Assembly: GCA_900319905.1 (NCBI GenBank)
Contig: ONQB01000011.1
Location: forward strand, 62,889 to 126,888
Source: an uncultured Prevotella sp.
GTDB lineage: Bacteria > Bacteroidota > Bacteroidia > Bacteroidales > Bacteroidaceae
DNA length: 64,000 nucleotides
Direction: 5' to 3'
In this document: in pieces, positions 8,556 through 17,512 of the stretch
Layout of the letters: the number at the start of each line of letters is the position of its first letter
How positions within the stretch are numbered: the stretch's first letter is position 1
Program-made: the position numbers and the translations under genes
Notes under the pieces: model-generated
What the model saw: the letters and a program-made list of their open reading frames with translations, nothing else
Told to the model about the DNA's origin: nothing
Database searches by the model: none

Positions 8556-9560
8556 TTACCGACGGAACGTCTTGCGCAGTCGGTTGCTGATGGCTTTGCT
8601 GATGACGCGGAAGTTGCCGTAGCGCAGGTTGAGGAAGAGCTCTTCCAGCGAGCGGCCGACCTTGATCCACGGGTGCCCCCAGGCACTGCGTCGGTAGAAG
8701 CGCTCTTTGTAATCCACGTTGTCGATGACATAACGCGGGTGCTTCAAAGGAAAGTCGAGCTCGAAGCGCTTCATGGTGAAGATTTTGCGCAGGCCGCGTG
8801 GCGTCGTTTGCTCACTTCCTGAATAGTGCGTGGAGTCGGATGTAAGGCCAATGTTGTTGATAAGGTTTCGCGTTGGCATGATGGCCAGTCCGTTGTTGAG
8901 CATCATGCTGGCCCAGAAAATGGTCTCGTAATAAGGGATGCCCGTAGCCTTGTGACGGCGGGTCAAGTCCATCAGCGCCTTGCGGTACTGGCGCTGCCGG
9001 ATGACGCCGTTCATGAGTCTAACGGCATTGGGGTCGTCGAGGAAGGAGTAAGTACCGTCCCAGGTGTCGATGACCCTGCGCCACGACGCCCAGCCCCAGA
9101 TAGAGAAGGTGGATGTGAAGAAATAGTCGTCGGGTACGTCGGGTGACACCTCATCCTCGTTGAAGCCTGAGATGAGCCACACGCGGTTGTCGTGCTCGTA
9201 GCGGTCGAGCAACTCTTTGCAGAAAGGAAAGAATGACTGCGAGGGTACGTCGTCGTCTTCCAGCACGATGCATTTGTCCACTATGGAGAAAGCCCATTTC
9301 TGCGACAGATACTCGGAGGGGTCGCAACCCTGGTTTTGCTCGCAGTAGTGTCGTTGAACATCGCACTGCCAGTCGATGTTCTCGGCGATCTTGCGGCAGG
9401 CCATGATGCCGGGCATGTCGCGCTCGCCACGCGGTCCGTCCTGGTAGAGGAACAGACGGCTGGGACGAGCCAGGCGCACCTGCTCAAACACTTGTTGGAA
9501 TTTCTCGGGTCGGTTGAAGAAGAGCATCAGTACCGCCACGTCGGTTTTGTAAGGTTGCAT
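8556..9560 (-). CDS. Glycosyltransferase (GT2/GNT-I-like, EDDD motif)
   Basis: This 334-residue soluble protein begins with AVLMLFFNRPEKFQQVFEQ and LFLYQDGPRG, a nucleotide-sugar-binding Rossmann start as in GT-A enzymes. CIVLEDDDVPSQSFF follows, with an acidic EDDD motif in the place of the metal-binding DxD. The pattern is shared with hypothetical capsule glycosyltransferases distantly resembling the GNT-I family. FSIWGWASWRRV is a further conserved aromatic segment of these proteins. It is followed downstream by the AAA-family gene and preceded (31 bp) by an acyltransferase gene that probably shares its transcript. Confidence 0.75.
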   Translation of the reverse strand: MQPYKTDVAVLMLFFNRPEKFQQVFEQVRLARPSRLFLYQDGPRGERDMPGIMACRKIAENIDWQCDVQRHYCEQNQGCDPSEYLSQKWAFSIVDKCIVLEDDDVPSQSFFPFCKELLDRYEHDNRVWLISGFNEDEVSPDVPDDYFFTSTFSIWGWASWRRVIDTWDGTYSFLDDPNAVRLMNGVIRQRQYRKALMDLTRRHKATGIPYYETIFWASMMLNNGLAIMPTRNLINNIGLTSDSTHYSGSEQTTPRGLRKIFTMKRFELDFPLKHPRYVIDNVDYKERFYRRSAWGHPWIKVGRSLEELFLNLRYGNFRVISKAISNRLRKTFRR

Positions 9561-9590
9561 AGAGCGTATTTACTTTTAGGAACAGTCCGG

Positions 9591-10193
9591 TTAAACATGG
9601 TCGTCAGCCTTTGATGGTCTGATGATCTTATAGGGGTTGCCAGCGATGACAACGTCGCTGGGCACGTCCTTGACGACGACGGTGTTCACGCCGATGGTCA
9701 CGTTGTCGCCAATGGTCACGTCGCCGATGATTTTCGTACCTGCGCCGATGAAGACGTTGTTGCCGATGGAGGCGCTCTTGCCTTCCTCGGGTGTCTTGTG
9801 GCCAATCAGCACACCGGGGTAGAGGGTGCAGTTCTCACCGATGCGGGTGCGGGGATTGATGATGATGGGCCCCCAATGCCAGATGGTAAGTCCCTTGCCG
9901 CAGGTGTTGGGCGGAATCTGGAAGCCAGTCTTGTAGCTCAGCCGGCGCAGTCGCCATGCCCAATAGATATGACCGATGAGGTTCCAGCCCCGTTGCGGCA
10001 CGTTCTTGTAGAGCTCCAGATGCCTGAGTGCTACAATATACTGCCAGATGGCATGCTGGTCCGACATGGGGTTGGTGGCGATGCGCTCTTTCCATCTGCT
10101 GAACAGATGGAGCTGCTTCTGATAGTTTCTCGAGTCGGCGCGGAGGTAGTCCTTCAGCATCGCTCTGGAAGTGATCTTGTCGGTTGTGGCCAT
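9591..10193 (-). CDS. Hexapeptide-repeat O-acetyltransferase (CysE-like)
   Basis: This 200-residue protein ends in a left-handed beta-helix acyltransferase domain of the serine O-acetyltransferase-like group. Hexapeptide repeats (IGNNVFIGAGTKIIGDV, TIGDNVTIGVNTVVVKDV) and the closing AGNPYKIIRP are clear. The ATG at 10193 is preceded by GAAGGAAAC and gives MATTDKIT; a longer frame to 10262 overlaps the promoter and is rejected. In a polysaccharide locus such enzymes usually O-acetylate sugars. It lies 31 bp before the glycosyltransferase at 9560. Confidence 0.85.
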   Translation of the reverse strand: MATTDKITSRAMLKDYLRADSRNYQKQLHLFSRWKERIATNPMSDQHAIWQYIVALRHLELYKNVPQRGWNLIGHIYWAWRLRRLSYKTGFQIPPNTCGKGLTIWHWGPIIINPRTRIGENCTLYPGVLIGHKTPEEGKSASIGNNVFIGAGTKIIGDVTIGDNVTIGVNTVVVKDVPSDVVIAGNPYKIIRPSKADDHV

Positions 10194-10533
10194 GTTTCCT
10201 TCTTTATGGTTGTGTACAAGTATTGTAAAGATACTATTGCAAAGATACGTTTTCTTTTTCAATATGGATTGCTTTCCGCTGTTTTATTTTACAAAGCAGA
10301 CAGATGATATAGCGAGCGGTAGTACACAGGGAGACAGGAAAAGCCCCCTTCTGTACCAATCTGTGCTAAGTCTGACGGATGAATGTTGTGGTATTACCAT
10401 GATTCACTTCATAAGAGCTGACAAAATCGGGGCGCTTTCTTGCATAGCTCAATCTTTTATCTTAATTTTGCAAGAAAGCAAGTAAAACGAGCGGGTGCTT
10501 ACGAAGTTTCAAGTCCCGCGGATAGTTACAACA
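10194..10533. promoter_or_regulatory. Divergent promoter region
   Basis: This 340-bp gene-free stretch holds two outward-facing -7 boxes: TATCTTTG on the minus strand (10247-10240) for the acyltransferase and TAATTTTG on the plus strand (10463-10470) for the membrane protein at 10534. The roughly 215 bp between them shows no gene, repeat or convincing hairpin. Confidence 0.6.
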
Positions 10534-11880
10534 ATGAACAATATCTTTAAGATACGAAAGTCTGAGCGATGGCTGGCCTTGGCGGCCTTGCTCATCTTCG
10601 CAGCTCTCAACGCATTGCTGTTCGTGAAGTACGGCAAGGGCTTTCTGCACGGAGCTAAAGGTGGCTTCTGGCTCATCTTCCACAACCACTTCCAGGTGTC
10701 CGGCTACGATGTGTGGTCGTTAATCTTCATGTCGAACGAGAAGATTTATTTCGAGATTACGCGACATCCGTTCTTCGCCATCATTCTCTTTCCCTTCTAT
10801 TGGCTTAACCAGTGGCTCATGCCGGCAACAGGAGTCAACTTCGCCATGATTTTCATGGCTTTGTTGCTGTTGGTTGCTGCGTTCTATTCGTTTATCTTCC
10901 TTTATCGCGTGTTCCGCGAAGTGCTGGAGATGAAGGCTTTCGACTCCTTGCTGCTGACATTATTCTTTTATGGCTGCGGATCGGTGATGACGGCCGTCAT
11001 GGTGCCCGACCACTTCTGCTGGTCTGTCTTTCTGCTCACCATGACGCTATATCTTTCCGGCATGGCCTTTAAGCGCCGTAGGCAACTGCCTACGTGGGTA
11101 CTTTCCCTGCTTGCCCTCTTCACCGGAGGTGTCACGTTGAACAATATCGCCAAGACGTGGTTGTCGGGATGGTTTGTCAATGGTCGAAAGTTCTGGCGTG
11201 TCAAGAGCCTGCTTGCTGTCGTCGTGTTGCCCTGTGTCCTTTTCGCAGCCTCATGCTTGTGGCAAATCAAGACGATACAGGAGCCGCAGAGCGTTGTTGA
11301 CAAGCGTATAGGCGAAAAGACGATAGCCAAGCACCCCGAAATGAAAAAAAACATCGCCAAGCATAATCAGTGGATGAAGACGGTGCGCCATAAGCCAATC
11401 ACCGACAAGCCGTTTCTTAACTGGATAGACACCACTACGCCTAAGGGTGAGAGCATCGTGGAGAATCTCTTTGGTGAGTCCATTCAACTGCATACCACCC
11501 ATACCTTGGGCGATATGTGCGTCGACCGCCCCATGATAGTAAAGTACGACTATTGGTTCAACTATTTTGTTGAGGCTGTTATCGTATTGCTTTTCTTCTT
11601 AGGCATCTTCTTCGGCGTGAGCTCGGGCAGCAAGTTCTACTGGATGTGCCTGAGCTGGTTCGGTCTCGACATGTTTCTGCATTTGGTGCTGGGCTTTGGT
11701 CTCAACGAGGTGTATATCATGGGGCCTCACTGGCTCTTCTTCATCCCCATCTCCGTGGCCTATATGTTCCGCCGCCTGAGTGCCAAGCCGCAATGCGCCC
11801 TGCGTGTGCTGCTCACGCTGCTCACGCTGTATCTGTGGACATACAATGGAGCACTGCTGACGAACTATATGTTGAACTAA
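10534..11880 (+). CDS. Polytopic membrane protein, possible GT-C glycosyltransferase
   Basis: This 448-residue protein has about 9-11 hydrophobic helices. It is a paralogue of the protein at 17513-18952: both share a first helix, then an FHxSGxDxxSxE/I-like loop and R-HP-F/L-A (ITRHPFFA versus IYRHPLLA), then VPDHFC and a TPKG/TPRG..ENLFGE-like periplasmic segment, and a GFGLNE.YIM..HW motif near the C-terminus. The family looks like an uncharacterised DUF. The topology, with a large loop after the first helix, resembles GT-C glycosyltransferases that use polyprenyl-phosphate sugars, but this is inference. The ATG at 10534 follows the promoter at 10463-10470. It leads the unit containing the cytidylyltransferase. 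Confidence 0.6.
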   Translation: MNNIFKIRKSERWLALAALLIFAALNALLFVKYGKGFLHGAKGGFWLIFHNHFQVSGYDVWSLIFMSNEKIYFEITRHPFFAIILFPFYWLNQWLMPATGVNFAMIFMALLLLVAAFYSFIFLYRVFREVLEMKAFDSLLLTLFFYGCGSVMTAVMVPDHFCWSVFLLTMTLYLSGMAFKRRRQLPTWVLSLLALFTGGVTLNNIAKTWLSGWFVNGRKFWRVKSLLAVVVLPCVLFAASCLWQIKTIQEPQSVVDKRIGEKTIAKHPEMKKNIAKHNQWMKTVRHKPITDKPFLNWIDTTTPKGESIVENLFGESIQLHTTHTLGDMCVDRPMIVKYDYWFNYFVEAVIVLLFFLGIFFGVSSGSKFYWMCLSWFGLDMFLHLVLGFGLNEVYIMGPHWLFFIPISVAYMFRRLSAKPQCALRVLLTLLTLYLWTYNGALLTNYMLN

Positions 11881-11891
11881 AAACAAAAGAC

Positions 11892-12614
11892 ATGAAAAAT
11901 ATTGCGGTCATCTTCGCTGGAGGGGCGGGCTTGCGAATGCACACCAAAAGCCGGCCCAAGCAATTCCTTGAGCTCAATGGCAAGCCAATCATCATCTATA
12001 CCATCGAACTCTTCGACAACCACCCGCAAATAGACGGTATTGTTGTGGCCTGTATAGAATCGTGGATACCTTTCCTGAAGAAGCAACTGCGCAAGTTCGA
12101 AATCAACAAAGTGGTGGATATCGTTCCGGGCGGTGCCACCGGTCAGGACTCTATCTACAATGGTCTCTGTGCCGCCGAGCGATATGCCAATGGCGAGGAG
12201 GCCATCGTGCTAATTCATGATGGCGTGCGCCCTCTGATTACAGAGGACACCATTACGGACAATATCAAAAAAACGAATGAGTGTGGCTCATGCATCACCT
12301 GTGTGCCAGCCACAGAGACTTTCGTCGTGACCAAAGCTGACGGCACGCTCGATATTCCCGACCGAAAGAGCTCTTTGATCGCCAGAGCACCACAAAGCTT
12401 TCATCTGAGTGATATACTCAAGGCGCACCGTCAGGCCATCAGGGAAGAACGGCATGACTTTATCGACTCCTGTACCATGATGAGCCACTATGGATATAAG
12501 ATGGGGACCATCATCGGCCCCATGGAAAACATCAAGATCACGACACCGACGGACTATTTCGTCTTGAGAGCAATGGTGAAGGTGCATGAGGATATGCAGA
12601 TCTTCGGACTATAG
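11892..12614 (+). CDS. IspD/TarI-type cytidylyltransferase (probable CDP-alditol synthesis)
   Basis: This 240-residue enzyme joins CTP and a polyol phosphate. IAVIFAGGAGLRM is the nucleotide-binding loop, SRPKQFLEL the conserved lysine segment, and VLIHDGVRPLI the metal-binding motif. A second, more ordinary IspD is encoded at 31726-32400 next to recG, so this copy is probably not the isoprenoid enzyme. Here the usual GGxxRxxS pattern reads GGATGQDS, as in cytidylyltransferases of the TarI/capsule type. It begins 11 bp after the preceding gene and is followed by an SDR enzyme and, nearby, a LicD protein. CDP-ribitol or a related CDP-alditol is a likely product. Confidence 0.8.
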   Translation: MKNIAVIFAGGAGLRMHTKSRPKQFLELNGKPIIIYTIELFDNHPQIDGIVVACIESWIPFLKKQLRKFEINKVVDIVPGGATGQDSIYNGLCAAERYANGEEAIVLIHDGVRPLITEDTITDNIKKTNECGSCITCVPATETFVVTKADGTLDIPDRKSSLIARAPQSFHLSDILKAHRQAIREERHDFIDSCTMMSHYGYKMGTIIGPMENIKITTPTDYFVLRAMVKVHEDMQIFGL

Positions 12615-12650
12615 AAATGCAGATTTTCGGAATATAAACAAACAATAGCT

Positions 12651-13688
12651 ATGAAACGGACAGAGACTGAAGATATAGAGCTCTTTGCACAAAGCTTTCC
12701 GCTTGCTGAAGAATTACGGGGAAAACACTTCGTCATTACCGGAGCCACCGGTCTGTTAGGACGGTGTCTGGTGAGATGCCTCTTGGCACTGAGAAGGTTG
12801 AGAAATATTGACGTCAGTATTACAGCGGTGGTCAGAAACAAGGATAAAGCCATTCACTTGTTCGGTGATGAGAATCCGGCGTTGTGTTATTATGTTTACG
12901 ACTTCTCACAAGAAGGAACCTTCTGTCCGCCTTCTTTGAGTGCCTCCTACCTTGTTCACTTGGCCAGTCCCACGGCATCCAAGTACTTCATTGACAGTCC
13001 GGTTGAAACTATGAATACGGTCTTCAAAGGTATGGATGCTGTGCTGCGGTATGCCAAGTCTGACAACATAAAGAGTCTTGTTGAGGTTTCAACGCTTGAG
13101 GTTTATGGAACAATCCTTGATGACAGCAGACCTCTTGACGAAAAAGACCAGGGCTATCTTGATGTCTTGTCCACCCGCAGCAGCTATCCCATGGCCAAAC
13201 GGGCCGCCGAGTGTCTTTGTCTTTCCTATGCCAGGGAGTACGGTGTGCCGGTAAAGATTGCCCGACTGGCTCAGACCTTCGGCGCCGGGGTTGCAGATGA
13301 CGACAACAGGGTCTTTGCTCAGTTTGCCCGCAATATCATCAACAACCAACCTATTATTCTGCATACGAGAGGCGAATTGCGACGTTGCTACTGCTATACT
13401 GTCGATGCCATTTCGGCCATCTTGTATGTGTTGCTCAAGGGACAGGATGGGGAGGCTTACAATGTTGCTAATGATGAGACTTACATGTCTATCATGGAGA
13501 TGGCCGATTACTTGTGCGAGCACTTCGGAAAAGAATCGAAGCCACGGGTCGAATTGCAGGAAGGCCTGGGCTATTCGCCAACCACCAAGCTCAGACTGTC
13601 GACGGAGAAGATATGTCGACTGGGTTGGAAACCCTGCTTTGACAAATACACAATGTTTGACCGACTGATTAAGTCCTTAAAAGAATAA
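12651..13688 (+). CDS. Extended SDR NAD-dependent epimerase/dehydratase
   Basis: This 345-residue extended short-chain dehydrogenase/reductase probably modifies a nucleotide-activated sugar or alditol. The NAD-binding TGATGLLG motif is near residue 31, and the active site shows EVSTLEVYG followed by YPMAKRAAE (the YxxxK pair, with the S/T in STLEVYG). HLASPTA and RLAQTFGAG are typical of UDP-sugar epimerase/dehydratase relatives. It lies 36 bp after the cytidylyltransferase and 6 bp before the next gene. Its tie to the cytidylyltransferase suggests it supplies or modifies the same activated compound. Confidence 0.85.
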   Translation: MKRTETEDIELFAQSFPLAEELRGKHFVITGATGLLGRCLVRCLLALRRLRNIDVSITAVVRNKDKAIHLFGDENPALCYYVYDFSQEGTFCPPSLSASYLVHLASPTASKYFIDSPVETMNTVFKGMDAVLRYAKSDNIKSLVEVSTLEVYGTILDDSRPLDEKDQGYLDVLSTRSSYPMAKRAAECLCLSYAREYGVPVKIARLAQTFGAGVADDDNRVFAQFARNIINNQPIILHTRGELRRCYCYTVDAISAILYVLLKGQDGEAYNVANDETYMSIMEMADYLCEHFGKESKPRVELQEGLGYSPTTKLRLSTEKICRLGWKPCFDKYTMFDRLIKSLKE

Positions 13689-13694
13689 GAGTAT

Positions 13695-14615
13695 ATGCCT
13701 TCCTTTTTACAACGTGCTTATACGAGCCTTTTCAGAGTCAGCGTACGTAAAGATCTGACGCCCTGGATGCATGTTTCCCCAAAGAAACAGCACATCTACG
13801 GGGTGTATCATCTTTATTGTGAGAAAGGCTGGCAGACCATGGTGCATGAACAACTGCAGCGATGGTTAGCCAGCGGATTGATGCAAGTCTCTGATAAGCT
13901 GTTCATCAGCATCATCAGTCTGCACGAAGAGGACAGGCCGTTGCTGGACAAAGAACTGTCAGTTATTCCCAAGGATAAACTGGAAGTCATTTCTTTCACC
14001 AACGACCCTTTGGTGTATGAGTATCCAGCTATTGACTTTATCTATGCCAAGAGTAAGGAAGACCCGACTGCGCTCTTCTACTATTTCCATACGAAGGGCA
14101 TCACCTATCAGTCGCTTGACAGCAACGACAGGGTCTTCAAGAAGTTCTATCAGAAGATTACCTCCTGGCGTCATATGATGGAATATTTTATCATCGATAA
14201 GTGGCAGGTTGCCGTCAATGTGCTCAATGACGGGTATGAGACTTATGGCTGCTATCTGTTCCCGCCCTTTGTGAATGGTATGTATGCCGGCAACTTCTGG
14301 TGGACAAGGGCTGACTATTTCAGTAAGTTGGATGCGTTGGACAATAAGACCAAAGCCACCAACCGCTTTAAAGCCGAGGAGTGTTTGCTGTCCAAGTCAC
14401 GCAAGCCTTTCTCTGCCTTTGATACGGTGGCAGACCTTTATTTCGTCAACATTACGCCCGATATCTATTCTTCAGAGCATCATTCTATAAGAGCCTCGCT
14501 CCGCTTCTTTTTGATTTACACCTTTCGTAAGTACCAAAAGAAATGGTTTGGTTACAGCTACAAGAAGCATTGCCAGGACCGGTTTCAGAAACTCAAGGCC
14601 GCGAAGGACCGGTAA
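13695..14615 (+). CDS. Capsule-locus glycosyltransferase-like protein
   Basis: This 306-residue soluble protein has no assigned activity. The segment FYYFHTKGITY (about residues 130-140) and FPPFVNGMYAGNFWWTRADYF are hallmarks of an uncharacterised family found in polysaccharide loci, in which an HTKG motif is followed by a W-rich GNFWW segment. Such proteins are usually annotated as glycosyltransferases or hypothetical proteins. The C-terminus is basic and aromatic (FRKYQKKWFGYSYKKH), which may help membrane association. It is the last gene of the unit starting at 10534 and ends 4 bp from the convergent licD-type gene. Confidence 0.6.
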   Translation: MPSFLQRAYTSLFRVSVRKDLTPWMHVSPKKQHIYGVYHLYCEKGWQTMVHEQLQRWLASGLMQVSDKLFISIISLHEEDRPLLDKELSVIPKDKLEVISFTNDPLVYEYPAIDFIYAKSKEDPTALFYYFHTKGITYQSLDSNDRVFKKFYQKITSWRHMMEYFIIDKWQVAVNVLNDGYETYGCYLFPPFVNGMYAGNFWWTRADYFSKLDALDNKTKATNRFKAEECLLSKSRKPFSAFDTVADLYFVNITPDIYSSEHHSIRASLRFFLIYTFRKYQKKWFGYSYKKHCQDRFQKLKAAKDR

Positions 14616-14618
14616 GTG

Positions 14619-15425
14619 CTAATCGAAAAACTCGAGTTTTGACACGTGCAAGTTGACCTTTCTGATGTCGGGCAGTTGCATGTAGTCACCGTACTGGTCG
14701 CTCAGCACCTTTTGGTAATTGCCTGGAACGGGCAGGGCATGACCTTCAAAGGGCAGTGTGGTCGTGGGCAGAAGGTCCTCTATGTGTCTTGGCACGACAA
14801 ACGGCACACCAAGAGCGTCCAACAACACGCCGCCCGTAAAGTGTGACACGCCATGCAGTAAAGGATAGATGACGTGCTCATTCAGCTTCACGAGTCTGAG
14901 CACCTTCTTTACCTTTGCCTCCTGTGGCAGGTCGTGCCTCTTCAGTATCTTATAGGAATGGCCGATAGTTTGTATTGACAGCTTTTGCATCCACACAGGA
15001 TGTTTGTCGATAGGAAAGATGTCGACATAGATGCCTCGCTCACGGAAGATCTTGTCGTAGCCATTGTTCTCATAAAGCACCGATCGGCGGTCACGAAGTT
15101 TGGCATACTGGAAGAAATAGTTCGAGTCGGTCTGCCGGCATTGCAAAGCCATGGTATCGGGCAGCTCCTTTGGCATCACGTCGAGCAGTCGCAGATAGTC
15201 CTCACGCAACATCTGCACGTCCATGTCGTCGTCCCATGGAATGAAACCATGGTGGCGTGCCGCGCCTAACAGCGTACCGCCAATGAGCCAATAGCGTATC
15301 TTGTGCTTCTTGCAGATGCGATCCATCTCCAATAGCAGTTCCAGCATGCGCAGTTGTTGGCGTCGCAGTTGTGAGCCGTCGGGATTGAAGCGTTGTCTTA
15401 ATGCCTGACAGTCTATCTTGTCCAT
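14619..15425 (-). CDS. LicD family phosphotransferase
   Basis: This 268-residue protein is of the LicD/fukutin-type nucleotidyltransferase-fold family, which transfers phosphocholine or alditol phosphate from a CDP donor to a glycan. The core is clear: [18 protein letters not shown] (GG at 49-50) followed by IPWDDDMDV with acidic residues 65-69. It is convergent with, and 4 bp from, the gene at 13695. The nearby IspD/TarI-like gene could make its CDP-linked donor, as ISPD and fukutin/FKRP do for ribitol phosphate in animals. The donor is inferred, not shown. Confidence 0.9.
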   Translation of the reverse strand: MDKIDCQALRQRFNPDGSQLRRQQLRMLELLLEMDRICKKHKIRYWLIGGTLLGAARHHGFIPWDDDMDVQMLREDYLRLLDVMPKELPDTMALQCRQTDSNYFFQYAKLRDRRSVLYENNGYDKIFRERGIYVDIFPIDKHPVWMQKLSIQTIGHSYKILKRHDLPQEAKVKKVLRLVKLNEHVIYPLLHGVSHFTGGVLLDALGVPFVVPRHIEDLLPTTTLPFEGHALPVPGNYQKVLSDQYGDYMQLPDIRKVNLHVSKLEFFD

Positions 15426-15460
15426 ATCGTTATATGCTTGATATTAAAGTTCGAATATAG

Positions 15461-16473
15461 TTATTCCTTCAACCACTCTTTAATCTCGTCTTCCGATAGC
15501 CCCTGCTGACGTAACTTCTCAAACACTCGCTTCAGTTGCTCGTCCTTCTGCGAGAGTTGCTCGTCCTTCTGCGAGAGTTGCTCGTCCTTCTGCGAGAGTT
15601 GCTCGTCCTTCTGCGAGAGTTGCTCGTCCTTCAGAGTTGCTCGTCCTTCTGCGAGAGTTGTTCGTCCTTCTGCGAGAGTTGCTCGTCCTTCTCTTTAATC
15701 ATTTTGTCTCGGTTCATGATGGCGGTGTCACGGTCCTCTATAGCCTGGAAATACTCGTCCTCAACATTCATATCCTGACGGAGCTGGGCATCAACAGAGG
15801 CCATCATAAGCCGATGGAGAATGTATTGCATGTCAGCATCATCCTCATAGTTGGCTTCGTCAAGCTCCACAACTTGCCGGTTGTCTTTTTCCTTGTTGGT
15901 CTGGTCAAACACGCTGAGCACCTTTTCCAACCTGTTATTGATTTGTCCGTGCAAAAGAGGAATCTGGACAATGATGCTGTCATGGACGAGGCTGTCAACA
16001 AACGGGTCAGGGAGGCCTTGCGTCACCTCATGGCCTTCATAGTCGTAGGATTTATGGTTGACATAGAGTACGGGCACGTTAATCTTTCCTACTCTATGCC
16101 CAAGGATATACACCGCCACCATGGGAATACCATAGGGCGGGTGTATCTCTTCGCGTACCATATTCTCCGGGTTTGCATATTGTGCACCGAGATACTGCCG
16201 GAAGCGCAGCGTCTCCGTTTCCAGCCATGTTTTCTGCAACTCAATGAGGATTAGGCGCAGTGATCCGTCGTCCTGTCGAATGCGTGCGCCGAAGTCGATG
16301 CGGAACATGGAGATGTTGTCACGGTAGCTATTGGCGTACTCGTTGCGGCGTATTCGTACCTCCACCACCTCTTTCTTGAGCAGCGCGGAAAGAACGGTGC
16401 GGGCGATACGCTCGTCCTCCATCAGATACTTGAAGACGGAGTCATAGATGGGATTTGCTACACGAATGATCAT
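15461..16473 (-). pseudogene. Rpn/PD-(D/E)XK-type transposase-family protein, frameshifted in a 21-nt repeat
   Basis: The frame begins MIIRVANPIYDSVFKYLMED and has the PD-(D/E)XK core FRIDFGARI..LILIELQK, as in the Rpn recombination-promoting nuclease/putative transposase group. About 275 residues in it enters heptad repeats (LSQKDEQ) encoded by 21-nt units. One unit (15620-15636) is only 17 nt: loss of 4 nt puts a TGA at 15633-15631, ending the protein at 280 residues. Beyond it the original frame continues through four more units into a family-like C-terminus, KRVFEKLRQQGLSEDEIKEW, with a stop at 15461. The gene is therefore either a recent pseudogene or a switchable allele. A promoter box lies at 16520-16513. 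Confidence 0.8.
15536..15678. repeat. Coding 21-nt tandem repeats with one 17-nt unit
   Basis: Six full 21-nt units and one shortened unit run in tandem: four full (15536-15619), one of 17 nt (15620-15636), then two full (15637-15678), with a partial unit after. All read LSQKDEQ on the minus strand when in frame, predicting a heptad coiled coil. The short unit lacks TGCG relative to its neighbours. Confidence 0.95.
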
Positions 16474-16512
16474 AATGCGGCGCGTTTTGTAATCTCAGTT
16501 ATTCTTTATTGA

Positions 16513-16520
16513 CAAAGATA
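16513..16520 (-). promoter_or_regulatory. -7 box for the Rpn-like gene
   Basis: On the minus strand TATCTTTG matches TAnnTTTG, 40 nt upstream of the ATG at 16473. Confidence 0.55.
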
Positions 16521-16573
16521 AAGAATAATGTTGGAATACGCAAGTAAATCCTATGGAATAATGTTTGTATCTT

Positions 16574-17416
16574 TTACTTTTGTTCCAATATATGCAGTTC
16601 ATTACCTCCTATCCTCGACGCGATGACCGAGAAGCTGCTGTCGGCCGTGCCGTAGATGCAATGAGTGCGTGCCAGAGTGAACATCTCGGCCACGGCGGCC
16701 TGTATGCCTTCCACCGTCCCGCGGTCGGCACGGTTGTTGGCAGTGACGATGGCATTGCCAAATCGTTGCCGGAGCTGTCGTTTGGTTGGCTCGTCGTCAG
16801 TGGCAAGGTAGAAGCGCAGGTCGGGTCGCTCTTCCAACAGCGCCTGCATCTGGTCTATGAAGAGATGAAGGGGGCTGCGTCGTGTGGCTTCCAGATTGTC
16901 GGTGCGGCGGATATGGATGCCGATGGGATGGTCGCCGAGCTTGTTCATATTACGTGCAATGGCACGCTCAATGGATTCCACGGGGTGGAAGAGTTGTGCG
17001 TAGAGTGCGTTAGGAAATTGCCCGAAGTCTTGGTAGCAACTCATGTAGCTGCGTTTGCCACGGGCCCAGGCCTCGAAGTCGAAGCCTTGTTGCTTAAGGG
17101 GTGTTACCTGCCATTCGTCGATACGCTGGTCGAAGCTGATGCGCTGGTAGAGTTTTGGAATGAATAAGTTGCGTTGGCGAGGCCGGTCGTAAAGCAGGGC
17201 CGTCGCCGCATTGCCCTCAATCAAGTGAAAAAGTGGTGAGGGTTGAAAGAGGCTGCGGAACGGTGCATGCAATGCCCAATCCTGAAACCAATAAATTTGA
17301 AGACCTATTCCGGTGGTTTGTGCTAAATGGTAAGCTGAGGCTACGGCGCGCAGTCGGTTGCCCAAACCGCCAGACGGCACAAATACCAGTGTTCCATTGC
17401 TTTTGTCTTCGCTCAT
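16574..17416 (-). CDS. Fucosyltransferase-like glycosyltransferase (HxRRxD motif)
   Basis: This 280-residue protein is of the alpha-1,2/alpha-1,6/O-fucosyltransferase superfamily type (GT11/GT23/GT65-like), which uses GDP-fucose. The N-terminal SGGLGNRLRAVASAY (from about residue 15) and GIHIRRTDN (167-175) are the two characteristic GDP-binding motifs. The frame is open to 17455, but the -7 box at 17447-17440 lies inside that extension, so the ATG at 17416 is chosen. It stands alone between the Rpn-like gene and the seven-gene operon. GDP-fucose synthesis genes are not in the window. Confidence 0.75.
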   Translation of the reverse strand: MSEDKSNGTLVFVPSGGLGNRLRAVASAYHLAQTTGIGLQIYWFQDWALHAPFRSLFQPSPLFHLIEGNAATALLYDRPRQRNLFIPKLYQRISFDQRIDEWQVTPLKQQGFDFEAWARGKRSYMSCYQDFGQFPNALYAQLFHPVESIERAIARNMNKLGDHPIGIHIRRTDNLEATRRSPLHLFIDQMQALLEERPDLRFYLATDDEPTKRQLRQRFGNAIVTANNRADRGTVEGIQAAVAEMFTLARTHCIYGTADSSFSVIASRIGGNELHILEQK

Positions 17417-17439
17417 AATGGTTTTTGCTTTCTTATTGG

Positions 17440-17447
17440 CAAAGGTA
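17440..17447 (-). promoter_or_regulatory. -7 box for the fucosyltransferase-like gene
   Basis: On the minus strand TACCTTTG matches TAnnTTTG. It predicts transcription starting near 17433, which excludes the longer open frame and supports the start at 17416. Confidence 0.6.
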
Positions 17448-17512
17448 ATTATCATCTTCCAATTATTGCTTTATAATAATAATTAACAAACAGGTAGGCT
17501 GGTGACCTTGCA

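Noticed and set aside
11646-11891. Longer start for the cytidylyltransferase at 11892
   Set aside because: The frame is open upstream but would overlap the preceding gene by more than 230 bp and add a non-homologous N-terminus; the ATG at 11892 gives the family's normal beginning.
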